A stretch of 64,000 nucleotides of DNA from Caulobacterales bacterium (GTDB lineage: Bacteria > Pseudomonadota > Alphaproteobacteria > Caulobacterales > Caulobacteraceae), in assembly GCA_019510435.1 (NCBI GenBank), contig JAEKKJ010000015.1, positions 62,001-126,000 of the forward strand. Direction: 5' to 3'. The position numbers and the translations under genes are program-made. The notes beneath the pieces are model-generated. The model was not told where the DNA came from. It made no database searches and was given only the letters and a program-made list of their open reading frames with translations. Each line of letters begins with the position of its first letter. Position 1 is the first letter of the stretch. Below are positions 24,611-36,026 of this stretch, piece by piece.

Positions 24611-25744
24611 ATGGACGCCAGACGATACCCCGCCGGCGGTGCGCCACCGCCGCCTAAGATGACCCCCGCTGCGCAGGCCCGTGTCTGGGCCTCGGTGGCC
24701 GCGCGCATCGAGGAGATGGCCGAGTCGCGGCCGGCCGGGACCGTCCAACTGCCCATCCCCACCCGCCACGTCTTCCCCCAGGACTTCCCGGAGGGCCTGA
24801 AGCCCCGCCTGCGCCTGTTCCTCAGCGTCGACCTGGTGGGCTCGACCTCCTACAAGCAGTCGCGGTCGGTGTGGAGCCCGGAAATCCTGAGCTTCTACCG
24901 TAACTTCGACTACGCTCTTCAAGCACAGTACCGGGCCTTCAGCGAGGGCCACCGGACCGCCCTGCCCGCCCCCGAGTTCTGGAAGAGCAACGGCGACGAA
25001 CTGCTCTACGTCTGCGAGCTGCAGAACCTCAGCCACGCCCACGCCGTGATCCACCTGTGGCTGGCGGCGCTGAACGACTACCGCGCCATGGGCGGCGATG
25101 CGGCCAAGCCGATGGACGTGAAGTCCACCGCCTGGATCGGCCTCTTCCCCGCCCCGAACGCGGAGATCTTCTTCCGCCGCGGCGCGCCGCCCCCGCTCAG
25201 CGCCGCGGGCGACCCGATGCTGGCCCAGGCCGACATCCGCGACGAGTGGTACGCCAACCCCAACAACCCCGCGATCACCCGCGATTTCGTGGGCCCCTCC
25301 ATGGACACCGGCTTCCGGCTCACCTCCTGGGCGACGCCGCGGCGGATGATCGTCTCGGTGGACCTGGCCTTCCTCCTCACCGGCGCCTACACGCGCGGCG
25401 TCGGGCCCCTGCGCCTGCACTTCTCGGGCAAGGACAAGCTGAAGGACATCATCGGCAACCAGCCCTATCCCACGATCTGGATCCCGGTCGGCGACGAGCG
25501 CGAGCGCCCCGTTCCGGACGGCCGGCGCGCCGACGGCATCTCCACCGACCGCCAGACCATCCGCGGGCACTGCGAATCGATCATCGAGCAGAACTACCGC
25601 TCGATCACCCCGCTGTTCCTGGCCGGCGCCCGGCACGAGGACTTCGACTGGGTCCCGCCCTACATCCTCAACAGCATCCTGCGCCAATGGCAGGACGAGG
25701 TCCGCTACCGCACCGAAGTGACCAAGGTCGTGCTGCTGGACTAG
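24611..25744 (+). CDS. Diverged class III nucleotidyl-cyclase-like protein
   Basis: A soluble protein of about 377 residues. Three segments follow the order of class III cyclases: [17 protein letters not shown] (first metal-binding aspartate), [16 protein letters not shown] (lysine and second aspartate in the xGDE turn), and [22 protein letters not shown], matching the GxxVNxAARL-type strand-helix. There is no sensor domain, membrane segment or HAMP domain. The separation between motifs is longer than in adenylate cyclases, so activity and nucleotide are uncertain. Pycsar cyclases share this fold, but no effector gene is adjacent. The start could also be ATG 24527 or 24659. Confidence 0.6.
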   Translation: MDARRYPAGGAPPPPKMTPAAQARVWASVAARIEEMAESRPAGTVQLPIPTRHVFPQDFPEGLKPRLRLFLSVDLVGSTSYKQSRSVWSPEILSFYRNFDYALQAQYRAFSEGHRTALPAPEFWKSNGDELLYVCELQNLSHAHAVIHLWLAALNDYRAMGGDAAKPMDVKSTAWIGLFPAPNAEIFFRRGAPPPLSAAGDPMLAQADIRDEWYANPNNPAITRDFVGPSMDTGFRLTSWATPRRMIVSVDLAFLLTGAYTRGVGPLRLHFSGKDKLKDIIGNQPYPTIWIPVGDERERPVPDGRRADGISTDRQTIRGHCESIIEQNYRSITPLFLAGARHEDFDWVPPYILNSILRQWQDEVRYRTEVTKVVLLD

Positions 25745-25760
25745 GGCCTGGGCTCAGGCG

Positions 25761-27968
25761 CTATCCAATGAAGATCCAGCCGGGCGGCAATGTGGATAGT
25801 TGCGTGCCCACCAATGTCATCTGGTCGCCATTGCCCATGTCGATGACCGTGTCTGCGCCAATCTGCTGGACTGTGTAGGCGGTTCCCGGATCCAGTTGCA
25901 CGCGGTCGCCGTCGGCGATGCTGAAATCGAGAACGCGGTCGAGACCGGCGCCGCTGAAGCTATGGAAGATATCGGCGCCCGATCCACCTCTCATCGTGTC
26001 ATTGCCGCGATCGCCTGACAGGAAGTCGGCGCCGGCCCCGCCCGTCAGGCTGTCGTCGCCCTGGCCGCCGCGCACGATGTCGTTGCCGCTGCCGCCGCTG
26101 CACGTGTCGTTGCCCAGGTTGCCATAGACGAGGTCGTCGCCGGAGTCGCCGTAGAGGACGTCATTGTCCTTGCCGCCAACCACCCAATCGTTGCCGGGCC
26201 CGCCGGAGGCGCTGTCATTGCCCATGTTGCCGTTGATGTCGTCGAAGCCGGAACTTCCGACGATCAGATCATCGCCTTCATCGCCACGCAGATAGGTTGA
26301 TCCCCCGGCGCCGGCCATGACCACGTCGTTCCCGGCGCCCGCGGAGATCGTGGACCCCGTATTGGCGCCGAGGATCACGTCGTCACCTGACGTGGGCGCG
26401 CCCCCGGCCTGGACCACCGCGATGGTGTAGGAGCCTGTGTCGGTCGCGTCGAAAGCGCCCGCCTCAAGGTAGAAGGTCCCGCTCTGTGTTGGCGTGAACA
26501 GGATACCGGAGTCGGAGATCTCAGAGGGCGCGATGTCGTCGTTGAACGCTATCGCCCGGCCGTCGGAATCGTAGAGGGCGAGGTAGGGGTCCTGAAGCGT
26601 GCCGCCCCCGGACGGGCCGATCTCCAAAATGGCATAGGTGGTCCCCGCCGTGAGATCGGCTTTGAACCAATCGATATCGCCCGCGAACTGCAGATTGCCG
26701 GTCACCGGGCGGCCCACCGTCTCGACGCCAAAAGGATGCGCCGTGTCGGAGAACCCGTCGGCGAAATCGTCGGCGGGCGTGGGCGCCTCGCTGACCGAGA
26801 GGTTGTAGGCGCCCGTGACGCTGTCTGCATACGCCCGCGCATCGATATAATAGGTCCCGTCAGCGTGCGCATTGAACGCCACGACCAGGTGCGAAGCGTC
26901 CGCCGCGGTCACAAAGTAGTTCGCAAAATTGTTGGAGGCGTCCTGCAGGGTCAGGTCGAGGTTGGCGAGCGGGTGGGCGCCCGGCTGACCGACGAGCGTG
27001 ATCGTGTAGGTGAAGCCCGCGCGCAACTGGAGGCGGAACCAGTCGCGATCGCCGACATAGTCAATCACGCCGCTGACGGTCTGCCCCGCCGCGATCTGCC
27101 CCATGGGGTGGGCGCCGTCCGCGATGACGTCGGCATAATCGTCCGCGGGCATCACGATGGGCGCCGCCGGCGTCCAGCCCAGCACGTCAAGGATGCGCAG
27201 GTCGAGCGGTGTTGTCACCGCCCCGACGCCGGGCGAGCCGGCCCCGAAGGCGTCGGTGTAGGTGTAACCCCAATCCGCGAGGTCGGCGCCCTCGTAACGG
27301 CCTGAGGGATCGAGCGAGGGGTTGTAGGCCCGCGCCGAAACGTGCGTCGGATCGAAGCCAAAATAGGTGGCGGCGCCGTCGGCGCCTCCTGTGTAGTCGC
27401 GCAAGCCCGTCGCGGTGAACCGGAAGAGATCCATCGGGGCCCAGGCCCCCAACCGCAGGCCAACGCCCAGCGAACCCAGCCGGCCGAACACGCCCTCGGT
27501 GAGCTCGTGGACCATGGCGCCGACGACATCCCCTCCGAACTGCCATGGGGCGTCGGAATTCAGCGCCACGACATCATCGAAGGTCGCGGCGATGCCGGTC
27601 GGCAGATTCAATGCGGCCGCCTGGGCCGTCGGGATGAGGAAGAATGCGCCCTGGCTGGCATCCGCCGCCGGGAGGCCGGCCACGGCGAGCTGATCGTCGG
27701 CCGTCGTCGCATGGGTGCGCAGCGCACCGACCAGCGCGTCGTAGCTTACCGCCGTCAGCGACGGGCGGTTACTGGCGAGGGTGTAAGGGCCGAGCGAGGC
27801 GTAGTCGAAATCAAGGCGAACTGTGACCGCATTGGTGAACGCACCCGCGAGCAGTTGCTCGGCGTTGATGATCGCTGTTCGGTAGTCGGCGCCGACGCTG
27901 GGTTCGTAGGTGTTGATGAAGACCAGGCCGCTCCCCGGCGTGGTCACGGTCTCACTCGCGAATGGCAT
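25761..27968 (-). CDS. Large secreted RTX protein with a protease-like N-domain and two PPC domains
   Basis: A 735-residue protein without a Sec signal peptide. Residues 1-270 form a domain with AMVHELTEGVFGRLG (H154-E155...E158), an HExxE motif where zinc proteases have HExxH; related secreted proteins carry HEISEVMGR. Two PPC-like beta domains follow, each beginning ADDxADxxxDxAHP and containing GDxDWFxxxLxAGTTY (about 275-385 and 400-510). About ten calcium-binding GGxGxDxxx RTX repeats occupy 530-680, and the C-terminus has the amphipathic form of type I secretion signals. It is predicted to be exported by a T1SS not present in the window. The start ATG is at 27968. Confidence 0.88.
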   Translation of the reverse strand: MPFASETVTTPGSGLVFINTYEPSVGADYRTAIINAEQLLAGAFTNAVTVRLDFDYASLGPYTLASNRPSLTAVSYDALVGALRTHATTADDQLAVAGLPAADASQGAFFLIPTAQAAALNLPTGIAATFDDVVALNSDAPWQFGGDVVGAMVHELTEGVFGRLGSLGVGLRLGAWAPMDLFRFTATGLRDYTGGADGAATYFGFDPTHVSARAYNPSLDPSGRYEGADLADWGYTYTDAFGAGSPGVGAVTTPLDLRILDVLGWTPAAPIVMPADDYADVIADGAHPMGQIAAGQTVSGVIDYVGDRDWFRLQLRAGFTYTITLVGQPGAHPLANLDLTLQDASNNFANYFVTAADASHLVVAFNAHADGTYYIDARAYADSVTGAYNLSVSEAPTPADDFADGFSDTAHPFGVETVGRPVTGNLQFAGDIDWFKADLTAGTTYAILEIGPSGGGTLQDPYLALYDSDGRAIAFNDDIAPSEISDSGILFTPTQSGTFYLEAGAFDATDTGSYTIAVVQAGGAPTSGDDVILGANTGSTISAGAGNDVVMAGAGGSTYLRGDEGDDLIVGSSGFDDINGNMGNDSASGGPGNDWVVGGKDNDVLYGDSGDDLVYGNLGNDTCSGGSGNDIVRGGQGDDSLTGGAGADFLSGDRGNDTMRGGSGADIFHSFSGAGLDRVLDFSIADGDRVQLDPGTAYTVQQIGADTVIDMGNGDQMTLVGTQLSTLPPGWIFIG

Positions 27969-28128
27969 TACGCGGCCGCCCCCAACAGCCAAGCTTATGG
28001 AGCCTGACGCCGTGCAGGGTTGTCAACCGCCGGCTGTAAACGCCAGCCGATCGCGTCGGGCCGTGCCTCCCCTTCGCATTAAGGGAGGGACAGGACGATC
28101 CCCTGCCCCTGATGCTCAGGGAGCGACG

Positions 28129-30303
<2,175 letters not shown>

Positions 30304-30419
30304 GCGCGGGCGCGCGGCGCCGGGAGGCGGCGCCGCAGGCTCGGAATTCGAAACGTCCTTGGGGAGGGCGGCGGTTGCGGGCGCCGCCTCTTGTGTCAGC
30401 GGGTCTGCGCCTTCTGGGC

Positions 30420-30779
30420 TCAGTACCGCTCCTCCTGGCCGCCGTCGCGGTCGCTCTGCAGGGCGCGGACCAGCTCCAGCTCGCTCATCTGCATGTGGGT
30501 CGGGTCGGCCAGCAGGGCGAGGGTTTCGGCCTCTTCCTCGGCTTCCGAACGCTCGTCGACGCGCTGCAGCGTGCCGATCAGGTTCTCCCGCAGCTCCTCG
30601 GCGTCGACCACGTCGTCGGCGATCTCGCGCAGGGCCACCACCGGGTTCTTGTCGTTGTCGCGGTCCACGGCGATCGCGGCGCCGGCCGAGATGGCGCGGG
30701 CGCGATGGGCGGAGAGCAGAACGAGCGAGAAGCGGTTGGGCACCTTCTCAATGCAGTCTTCGACGGTGACGCGAGCCAT
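30420..30779 (-). CDS. rpoZ: RNA polymerase omega subunit
   Basis: Assists folding of the beta' subunit and forms part of a ppGpp-binding site in proteobacterial RNA polymerase. The 119 residues have the family core [34 protein letters not shown], and [11 protein letters not shown]; the acidic tail is longer than in E. coli, as usual in alphaproteobacteria. It precedes spoT and has its own sigma-70 promoter. Confidence 0.96.
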   Translation of the reverse strand: MARVTVEDCIEKVPNRFSLVLLSAHRARAISAGAAIAVDRDNDKNPVVALREIADDVVDAEELRENLIGTLQRVDERSEAEEEAETLALLADPTHMQMSELELVRALQSDRDGGQEERY

Positions 30780-30811
30780 GGAGTCTCTCAGGGAGGGGGA
30801 TAGAACCCGCT

Positions 30812-30840
30812 AAAATAGAGCGTTGGACCTGATTGTGCAA
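30812..30840 (-). promoter_or_regulatory. Sigma-70 promoter of rpoZ
   Basis: On the minus strand TTGCAC (30840-30835), a 17-bp spacer, then TATTTT (30817-30812), 33 bp upstream of the rpoZ ATG. Probably drives rpoZ and spoT. Confidence 0.6.
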
Positions 30841-30874
30841 CGCCGCAAAGGCCGCAGCGCCCGATGGACGGCGC

Positions 30875-33349
30875 TCAGGCGGGCCCGCGCGGGACGAAGA
30901 CGAAATCGCCGAAGACGTGGCCCCCGTTGTCGAGGGCCGAATAGGTAGGCTGCTGCGGGTCGGGAAGGTCCTGGTCGCCGAGCAGGACGCCGGTGGCCGC
31001 GGCGATGACCCGGGTCACCAGCCGGTTGTAGATCTCCTCGCTGGTGATGACGTCGCTGTTGGCCTTCAGCACGTCGATCAGGGCGGCGGCGAAGACCGAG
31101 TGGTGGCCCGGCCCGCCCCCGTCCAGCACCGGCTCCAGGCGGCCGGAGGTGAGCACGTTGCGGGACTGCTTGTGGGCCATGCCGATCAGGTAGTCGGCGG
31201 AGTTCTCGTCGGCCTCGGCCGGCCGCTGGGCCCGGCTCACCGTCTGGCTGAGGAGGCCGGAATAGCAGGAGTCCGCCACGATCAGCACCTTGCGGGCGGC
31301 CATGCGCGCCACCTGGTAGGTGATCTCCTGGTTGCTGATCTGGCTGGCGGAGCTGCCGAATTCGGCGTCCACCGGCAGCCAATAGCCGCGGTCGCCGCCG
31401 TTGCGGACCTTCTCCATCCCGCCGTGGCCGGCGTAGTAGATCAGCAGCGTGTCGTTTTCGTTCAGCTTCTGGCTGAGGATGTCCAGCTGCCGCAGGATCT
31501 CGGCGCGGGACTTGTCGAGCATCACCGTGACGTTGAAGCCGTAGCGGCTCTGCAGGACGGTCCCCAGCTGCGTCACGTCATTGGTCGGGGTGTCCAGCTT
31601 CGGAAGCTTGGGATCCCGGTAGTTCGACTCCCCGATCAGGATCGCGTAGCTCTGGTTGAAGCCGAACTTCGAGGACGCCCACATCCGCGACGGCTGCGCC
31701 TGGGCGTGGACCGTGGTGGCCGGCACGTTGCGGTAGCCGGTGGCGACCTTGGCCTCCAGCGCCTTGACCCGCGCCTCGCGCGCCGCCAGCGCCGCTTCCC
31801 GCGCGGCCAGGTTCGGCGTCGACGTCGCGCCGTCCGCCTTCGCGCGCACGCTCTCCTGCTTCAGGTTGGCGACCTCGGCCGCCAGGCTGGCGCTCCGGGC
31901 CTGGGCGGCGTCGTAGTCGCGCTGCATCTGGGCGGTGCGGCCCTGGGCTTCCGAGAGCCGCGCTTCGCTCGCCTTCAGGCGGGCGTCGCGCGCGTCGAGG
32001 TCGGACTGCACCTTGGCGAGCTGGGCGGAAGCCGCGGCCGCTTCGGCCCGGGCCCGCGACAGCTCCGCGTCGCGAGCCTGGCCGGCCCGCTGCGCTGCGG
32101 CGATCTCGGCCTTGCGCGCCGCGGCGTCGGCCCGCACCTGGTCCAGTTCGCGAGCCTGGCGGTCGTAGTCGGCCTGGGTGGCGCGCAGCCGGGCCGCGGC
32201 GGCCGCGTCGTCGGCATGGGCGGCGGCGTGCGCCTGCTGGTCGGCCAGTCGCGCCTGGGCGGCGCCCAGATCGGCCTCACGCGCCTGGAGCCTGGCCAGG
32301 GTGTCGGTGAGGCGGGCGTTGGCGGCGTCGGCGAGCTTGCGCGCCTGGGCGGCGTCCGCCTCCAGGAAGGCCACCCGGCCCTGCTGGTCCGGAAGCTGGC
32401 TGCGCATGGCGGCGAGCTGCGCCTGCATGCGCTGGCGTTCGGCCAGCATCTGCGCGCGCTCGGCCTCCGCGGCCTTCAGCTGGGCCGTCAGCGGGGCGGC
32501 GGTCTTCGTGGCGGCGGCCTTCGCGTTGGCGAGGTCGGCGGCCAGCTGGGCGGCGCGGGCGTCCGCGGCCTTGAGCTGGGCGGTGACCTCGGCCAACTGG
32601 CGCTGGGTGGCCATGTCCGGCGTCGGGACCGGCGTCGCCGAGCTGGCCCGACCCAGCTGTCCCCGCGCCTTGTCCAGGGCCGCGCGCTCCTGGGCCAGCT
32701 CCGCGCGCGCCGCGAGAAGCTCGCGCGACAGGCTCTCGGAATCGGCGCGCGCCGCCTCGTACTTGGCGTTCACCTTCTGCAGCATCCCGGCATCGCCCGC
32801 GAACTCCGCCGGCGGCAGTCCCGTCGCCCGGCGATAGAGCGCCACCGCCTTCTGCGCATCCTTGGGCACGCCCAGGCCCCGCTCATACAGCTGGCCCAGG
32901 TCGATCATCGCCTGCGGATAGCCCTGGTCGGCGGCCTTCTGGTACCAGCCCGCGGCCTGGCCATAGTCCGGCTCGCGGCCGAAGCCGTCGGCGTAGATGC
33001 GTCCCACATAGGCCTGGGCCTTGGCATCGCCCCCCTGGGCGGTGGGCAGCCACACCCCCAGGGACGATTCAAACGTGGCCCGGTCTGCGGCGACATACTC
33101 ACCGCCGCGGATCTCGCAATTGGTGGCCGAGGTCCGGACGGGCCGGCGCGGAGTCAGGAAGGTCGTCGCGCGCCCAAGCTTGCGGACCTGGCCGGGCAGC
33201 AGGCAGTCGACCACCATATAGGCCTCGGCCGACAGCACCCCGTCGGCCGCGCGGACTGGCGCGCCGACGCCGGACGCCAGCAGCCCGAACGTGGCCAGTC
33301 CCAACGCGGCCGGGGACGCGCCCCACAGCTGTCTTGCGCCTCGTCGCAT
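30875..33349 (-). CDS. Caspase-fold (peptidase C14) protein with Sel1 repeats and a long coiled coil
   Basis: An exported protein of 824 residues. A signal peptide is followed by Sel1-like repeats (AQAYVGRIYADGFGREPDYGQAA; AMIDLGQLYERGLGVPKDAQKAV, in parts) at about 110-180. A 350-residue Ala/Gln/Arg-rich coiled coil spans about 190-550. The C-terminal caspase domain has the full dyad: H642 in YYAGHGG and C695 in VADSCYSG, beginning FNQSYAILIGESNYRD. The signal peptide puts it in the periplasm, unlike most metacaspases. The ATG at 33349 follows GGGAG; a GTG three codons upstream is possible. The role is unknown. Confidence 0.88.
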   Translation of the reverse strand: MRRGARQLWGASPAALGLATFGLLASGVGAPVRAADGVLSAEAYMVVDCLLPGQVRKLGRATTFLTPRRPVRTSATNCEIRGGEYVAADRATFESSLGVWLPTAQGGDAKAQAYVGRIYADGFGREPDYGQAAGWYQKAADQGYPQAMIDLGQLYERGLGVPKDAQKAVALYRRATGLPPAEFAGDAGMLQKVNAKYEAARADSESLSRELLAARAELAQERAALDKARGQLGRASSATPVPTPDMATQRQLAEVTAQLKAADARAAQLAADLANAKAAATKTAAPLTAQLKAAEAERAQMLAERQRMQAQLAAMRSQLPDQQGRVAFLEADAAQARKLADAANARLTDTLARLQAREADLGAAQARLADQQAHAAAHADDAAAAARLRATQADYDRQARELDQVRADAAARKAEIAAAQRAGQARDAELSRARAEAAAASAQLAKVQSDLDARDARLKASEARLSEAQGRTAQMQRDYDAAQARSASLAAEVANLKQESVRAKADGATSTPNLAAREAALAAREARVKALEAKVATGYRNVPATTVHAQAQPSRMWASSKFGFNQSYAILIGESNYRDPKLPKLDTPTNDVTQLGTVLQSRYGFNVTVMLDKSRAEILRQLDILSQKLNENDTLLIYYAGHGGMEKVRNGGDRGYWLPVDAEFGSSASQISNQEITYQVARMAARKVLIVADSCYSGLLSQTVSRAQRPAEADENSADYLIGMAHKQSRNVLTSGRLEPVLDGGGPGHHSVFAAALIDVLKANSDVITSEEIYNRLVTRVIAAATGVLLGDQDLPDPQQPTYSALDNGGHVFGDFVFVPRGPA

Positions 33350-33558
33350 GCCCCGCACTCCCGACGGCGACTTCGGAGCCAGGCCGAAGAGCGAACGTCG
33401 TTCCCCGCAAGGTGCCGCAAATCGGGCGATCTAGGAAGCAATCTCGCATATCCCCGCACAATGAATATCGTTCGTCGGATCGCGTTCGTTAAGGCTGGAC
33501 GTGGTGGCTGACGGTGTCAGAGTGCCCCCCAACGACTGGGAATGGGGGTTCACCGGCC

Positions 33559-34890
33559 ATGGTTACGCTATCTGCGCGCCGCGGAGCGTTTGCGCTCCTC
33601 ATCTGCGTCTCGATCGCCACCGCGACGGGCGCGTGGGCCCAGGTGGCCCCTTCGCCCAAGACCGGCGCGCTGATCACGGCGGCCCAGGGCAACCCGCAGT
33701 TCCAGAGCACCGCCGCCTACATCGGCGCGCTGTGCCCCAACCTGACGCCCGGCACCGACCTGCGGCTGCGCTGCGCCGGGGCGTTGAACGCCTCCACCGA
33801 CGCGCCGCCCCTGGCCACGATCGCCCTGGGCTCGATCACCCCCGAGGAGCTGCTGTCCCAGAGCGGGGCTGTGGACGGGGCGATCGCGCCGGCCACCAAC
33901 GCCGTGGCGGGGCGCCTGTCCGCCCTGGGCCGGGTCGGCTTCCGCGGCGGCGTCGCCGCGCTCTACCGCCCGGTCGCCCTGGCCAGCAACGGCGACACCG
34001 CCGGCGTGGGCGGCTTCAGCCCGTCTCGCCTGCAGGGCTTCTTCAACGTGAGCGGCGGGTCGGGCAATCGCGACCACGACACCTACGAAGCCGGCTACGA
34101 CTTCGACCAGGGCTCGATCACCGGCGGCGGCGACTACCGGTTCTCGGATGCCTTCACGGCCGGCGTGTCGCTGAGCTACGGCAAGACCGACGTCAATTTC
34201 GACGCCAGCGGCGGCAAGATGCACGTCAAGACCACCGCCGGGGCCGCCTACGGCCTCTGGAGCGTCAGCGACCGGCTGCAGATCAGCGGCCTGATCTCCT
34301 ACGGCCACGTGCGCTACTCCAGCTACCGCAACATCAGCTACGTCGAGAGCGCCACCTCGGTGATCAACCGGGTCGCGTACAGCAAGGCGCGCGGCCACCA
34401 GTGGGAAGGGACCGTCACGGCGACCTACGCCCTGCCCGCCTCCGACGGCTGGTCGTTCGGCCCCTCCCTGGCGCTCAGCGCCGCCACGCTGCACCTGAAG
34501 GCGTTCGACGAGACCGGGGCCGGGGGCCTCGACCTGTCGTTCCCCACCCAGACCACCAAGAGCCTGCAGGTCATCCTCGGGTTCGATGCGTCCAAGGCGA
34601 TCAGCGCGCCCTGGGGCGTGGTCACGCCCTATGGCCGCGCCCAGGCCATCTATGAGACCAAGGACGACCGCCGGACCGTTGCGGTCCGCTACACGGCCGA
34701 CACCACCGGCTTCTTCCCAGGGATCCGCCTCAACACCAGCGCCCCCGACCGTACGCGCTTCCTGCTGGGCGGCGGCCTTGCCGGCCAGTTCGCCAGCGGC
34801 TGGTCCGCCTTCGCCGACGTCGAGACGGTCGTCGGGCTCCGCTATGTCAGCGGCTACGACGTGACCATCGGGGGCCGCAAGGAGTTCTGA
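33559..34890 (+). CDS. Autotransporter-type outer-membrane beta-barrel protein
   Basis: A 443-residue protein with a signal peptide (cleavage near GAWA). A short N-terminal passenger-like region (about 45-150) has a cysteine pair (ALCPNLTP and LRLRCAGAL). From about residue 165 alternating-strand segments form a 12-strand autotransporter barrel (YEAGYDFDQGSITGGGDYRF ... FADVETVVGLRYVSGYDV), and the last residue is phenylalanine, the outer-membrane assembly signal. The passenger is too short for an adhesin, so this may be a barrel with a small exported domain. It is divergent from the caspase-fold gene. Confidence 0.85.
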   Translation: MVTLSARRGAFALLICVSIATATGAWAQVAPSPKTGALITAAQGNPQFQSTAAYIGALCPNLTPGTDLRLRCAGALNASTDAPPLATIALGSITPEELLSQSGAVDGAIAPATNAVAGRLSALGRVGFRGGVAALYRPVALASNGDTAGVGGFSPSRLQGFFNVSGGSGNRDHDTYEAGYDFDQGSITGGGDYRFSDAFTAGVSLSYGKTDVNFDASGGKMHVKTTAGAAYGLWSVSDRLQISGLISYGHVRYSSYRNISYVESATSVINRVAYSKARGHQWEGTVTATYALPASDGWSFGPSLALSAATLHLKAFDETGAGGLDLSFPTQTTKSLQVILGFDASKAISAPWGVVTPYGRAQAIYETKDDRRTVAVRYTADTTGFFPGIRLNTSAPDRTRFLLGGGLAGQFASGWSAFADVETVVGLRYVSGYDVTIGGRKEF

Positions 34891-34903
34891 TCGGCGGCCC
34901 GGT

Positions 34904-35416
34904 TCAGCGGACTGGGGCAGCGTCCCGGCCGACCGGAGCCGCCGCCGCCAGCTCCGCCGCCGCCAGCCCCAGCACCGGATGCCGCCATCCAGGGGCGATC
35001 TCGGCCAGGGGACCCATGACGAACAGCCGCTCGTGGGCGCGCGGGTGCGGCAGGATCAGGTCGGGCGTCTCCAGGACCTCCCGCCCGTGGGCGATGAGGT
35101 CCAGGTCCAGGGTCCGCGGGGCGTTCCGGGCGCCTCGCTCGCGGCCAAGCTTCGCCTCCAGCGCCAGCAGCGCCGCCAGCACCACGCGTGGACCGGCGTT
35201 CGCCTCGACAACCGCGACGGCGTTGCGGTACTCAGGACCCTTGGGGTCGGGCCAGGCGGCGGAGCGCCACTGGGTCGACCGTTTCAGGACCTTCAAGCCG
35301 ACTTCAGGAAACCGCGCCAACGCCGCCTCCAGCAGGGCTTCCGACGTGCCGTAGCGGCCGGGAAGATTGCTGCCGAGGGCGATGACCACGACCCGCTCAA
35401 GGTCGTCGGGGCGCAT
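34904..35416 (-). CDS. folK: 2-amino-4-hydroxy-6-hydroxymethyldihydropteridine pyrophosphokinase
   Basis: Transfers pyrophosphate from ATP to the pterin in folate synthesis. The 170 residues carry VVVIALGSNLPGRYG, the substrate-binding WRSAAWPDPKGPEYRNAV and the signature RTLDLDLIAHG, followed by LPHPRAHERLFVMGPL. folP and folB are not nearby. It is divergent from the NYN gene with 16 bp between start codons, and convergent with the autotransporter. Confidence 0.95.
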   Translation of the reverse strand: MRPDDLERVVVIALGSNLPGRYGTSEALLEAALARFPEVGLKVLKRSTQWRSAAWPDPKGPEYRNAVAVVEANAGPRVVLAALLALEAKLGRERGARNAPRTLDLDLIAHGREVLETPDLILPHPRAHERLFVMGPLAEIAPGWRHPVLGLAAAELAAAAPVGRDAAPVR

Positions 35417-35432
35417 TGGGAACTCGCCAGAT

Positions 35433-36026
35433 ATGACCTTCTACCCCACGGACCGGCTGGCCTTGTTCATCGACGGGGCCAACCTCTATTCGGCCGCCAA
35501 GAACCTCGGCTTCGACATCGACTACCGCAAGCTGCTGGAGGAGTTCAAAAAGCGCAGCGTGCTGGTGCGGGCCTACTACTACACGGCCCTGGTGGAGAAC
35601 GAGGAGTACTCCCCGATCCGCCCGCTGGTCGATTGGCTGGACTACAACGGCTACCGCCTTGTGACCAAGCCGGCGCGGGAGTTCGTCGACAGCAACGGCC
35701 GCAAGCGCTTCCGCGGCGACATGGACGTCGAGATCGCCGTCGACATGATGGAGATGGCCGAGCACGCCGACCACATGGTGCTGTTCTCCGGCGACGGGGA
35801 CTTCCGCAAGCTGGTGGAGGCGGTGCAGCGGCGCGGCAGCCGGGTGACGGTGGTCTCCACGGTGAAGAGCCAGCCGCCAATGGTCAGCGACGACCTGCGC
35901 CGCCAGGCCGACAACTTCGTGGACCTGGCCGACCTCGCCGACATGATCGGCCGCCCGGCGCGGCTGCCCAAGTTCCTGTCCGAGGCCCGCGGCCTCGCCG
36001 ACCGCGACGCCGATGCCGAAGCCTGA
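35433..36026 (+). CDS. NYN/LabA-like PIN-fold protein
   Basis: A 197-residue protein with the acidic metal-site pattern of NYN nucleases: LALFIDGANLY (D14), RFRGDMDVEIAVDMMEMA and VLFSGDGDFRKLVEAV, then RVTVVST. LabA/DUF88 relatives are predicted RNases; the family is almost universal in alphaproteobacteria next to folK. The 3' end overlaps the uracil-DNA glycosylase gene by 14 bp, so the two are translated together. The ATG at 35433 is preferred over an extension through the folK start region. Confidence 0.92.
   Translation: MTFYPTDRLALFIDGANLYSAAKNLGFDIDYRKLLEEFKKRSVLVRAYYYTALVENEEYSPIRPLVDWLDYNGYRLVTKPAREFVDSNGRKRFRGDMDVEIAVDMMEMAEHADHMVLFSGDGDFRKLVEAVQRRGSRVTVVSTVKSQPPMVSDDLRRQADNFVDLADLADMIGRPARLPKFLSEARGLADRDADAEA

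Noticed and set aside
24611..25744. Complete CBASS or Pycsar system
   Set aside because: A cyclase-like protein is present but no adjacent effector (TM, TIR, nuclease, patatin) or ancillary gene; pyrE and an RTX gene flank it.
26000..26400. Tandem DNA repeat or CRISPR-like array
   Set aside because: The periodicity is the coding sequence of the RTX calcium-binding repeats.
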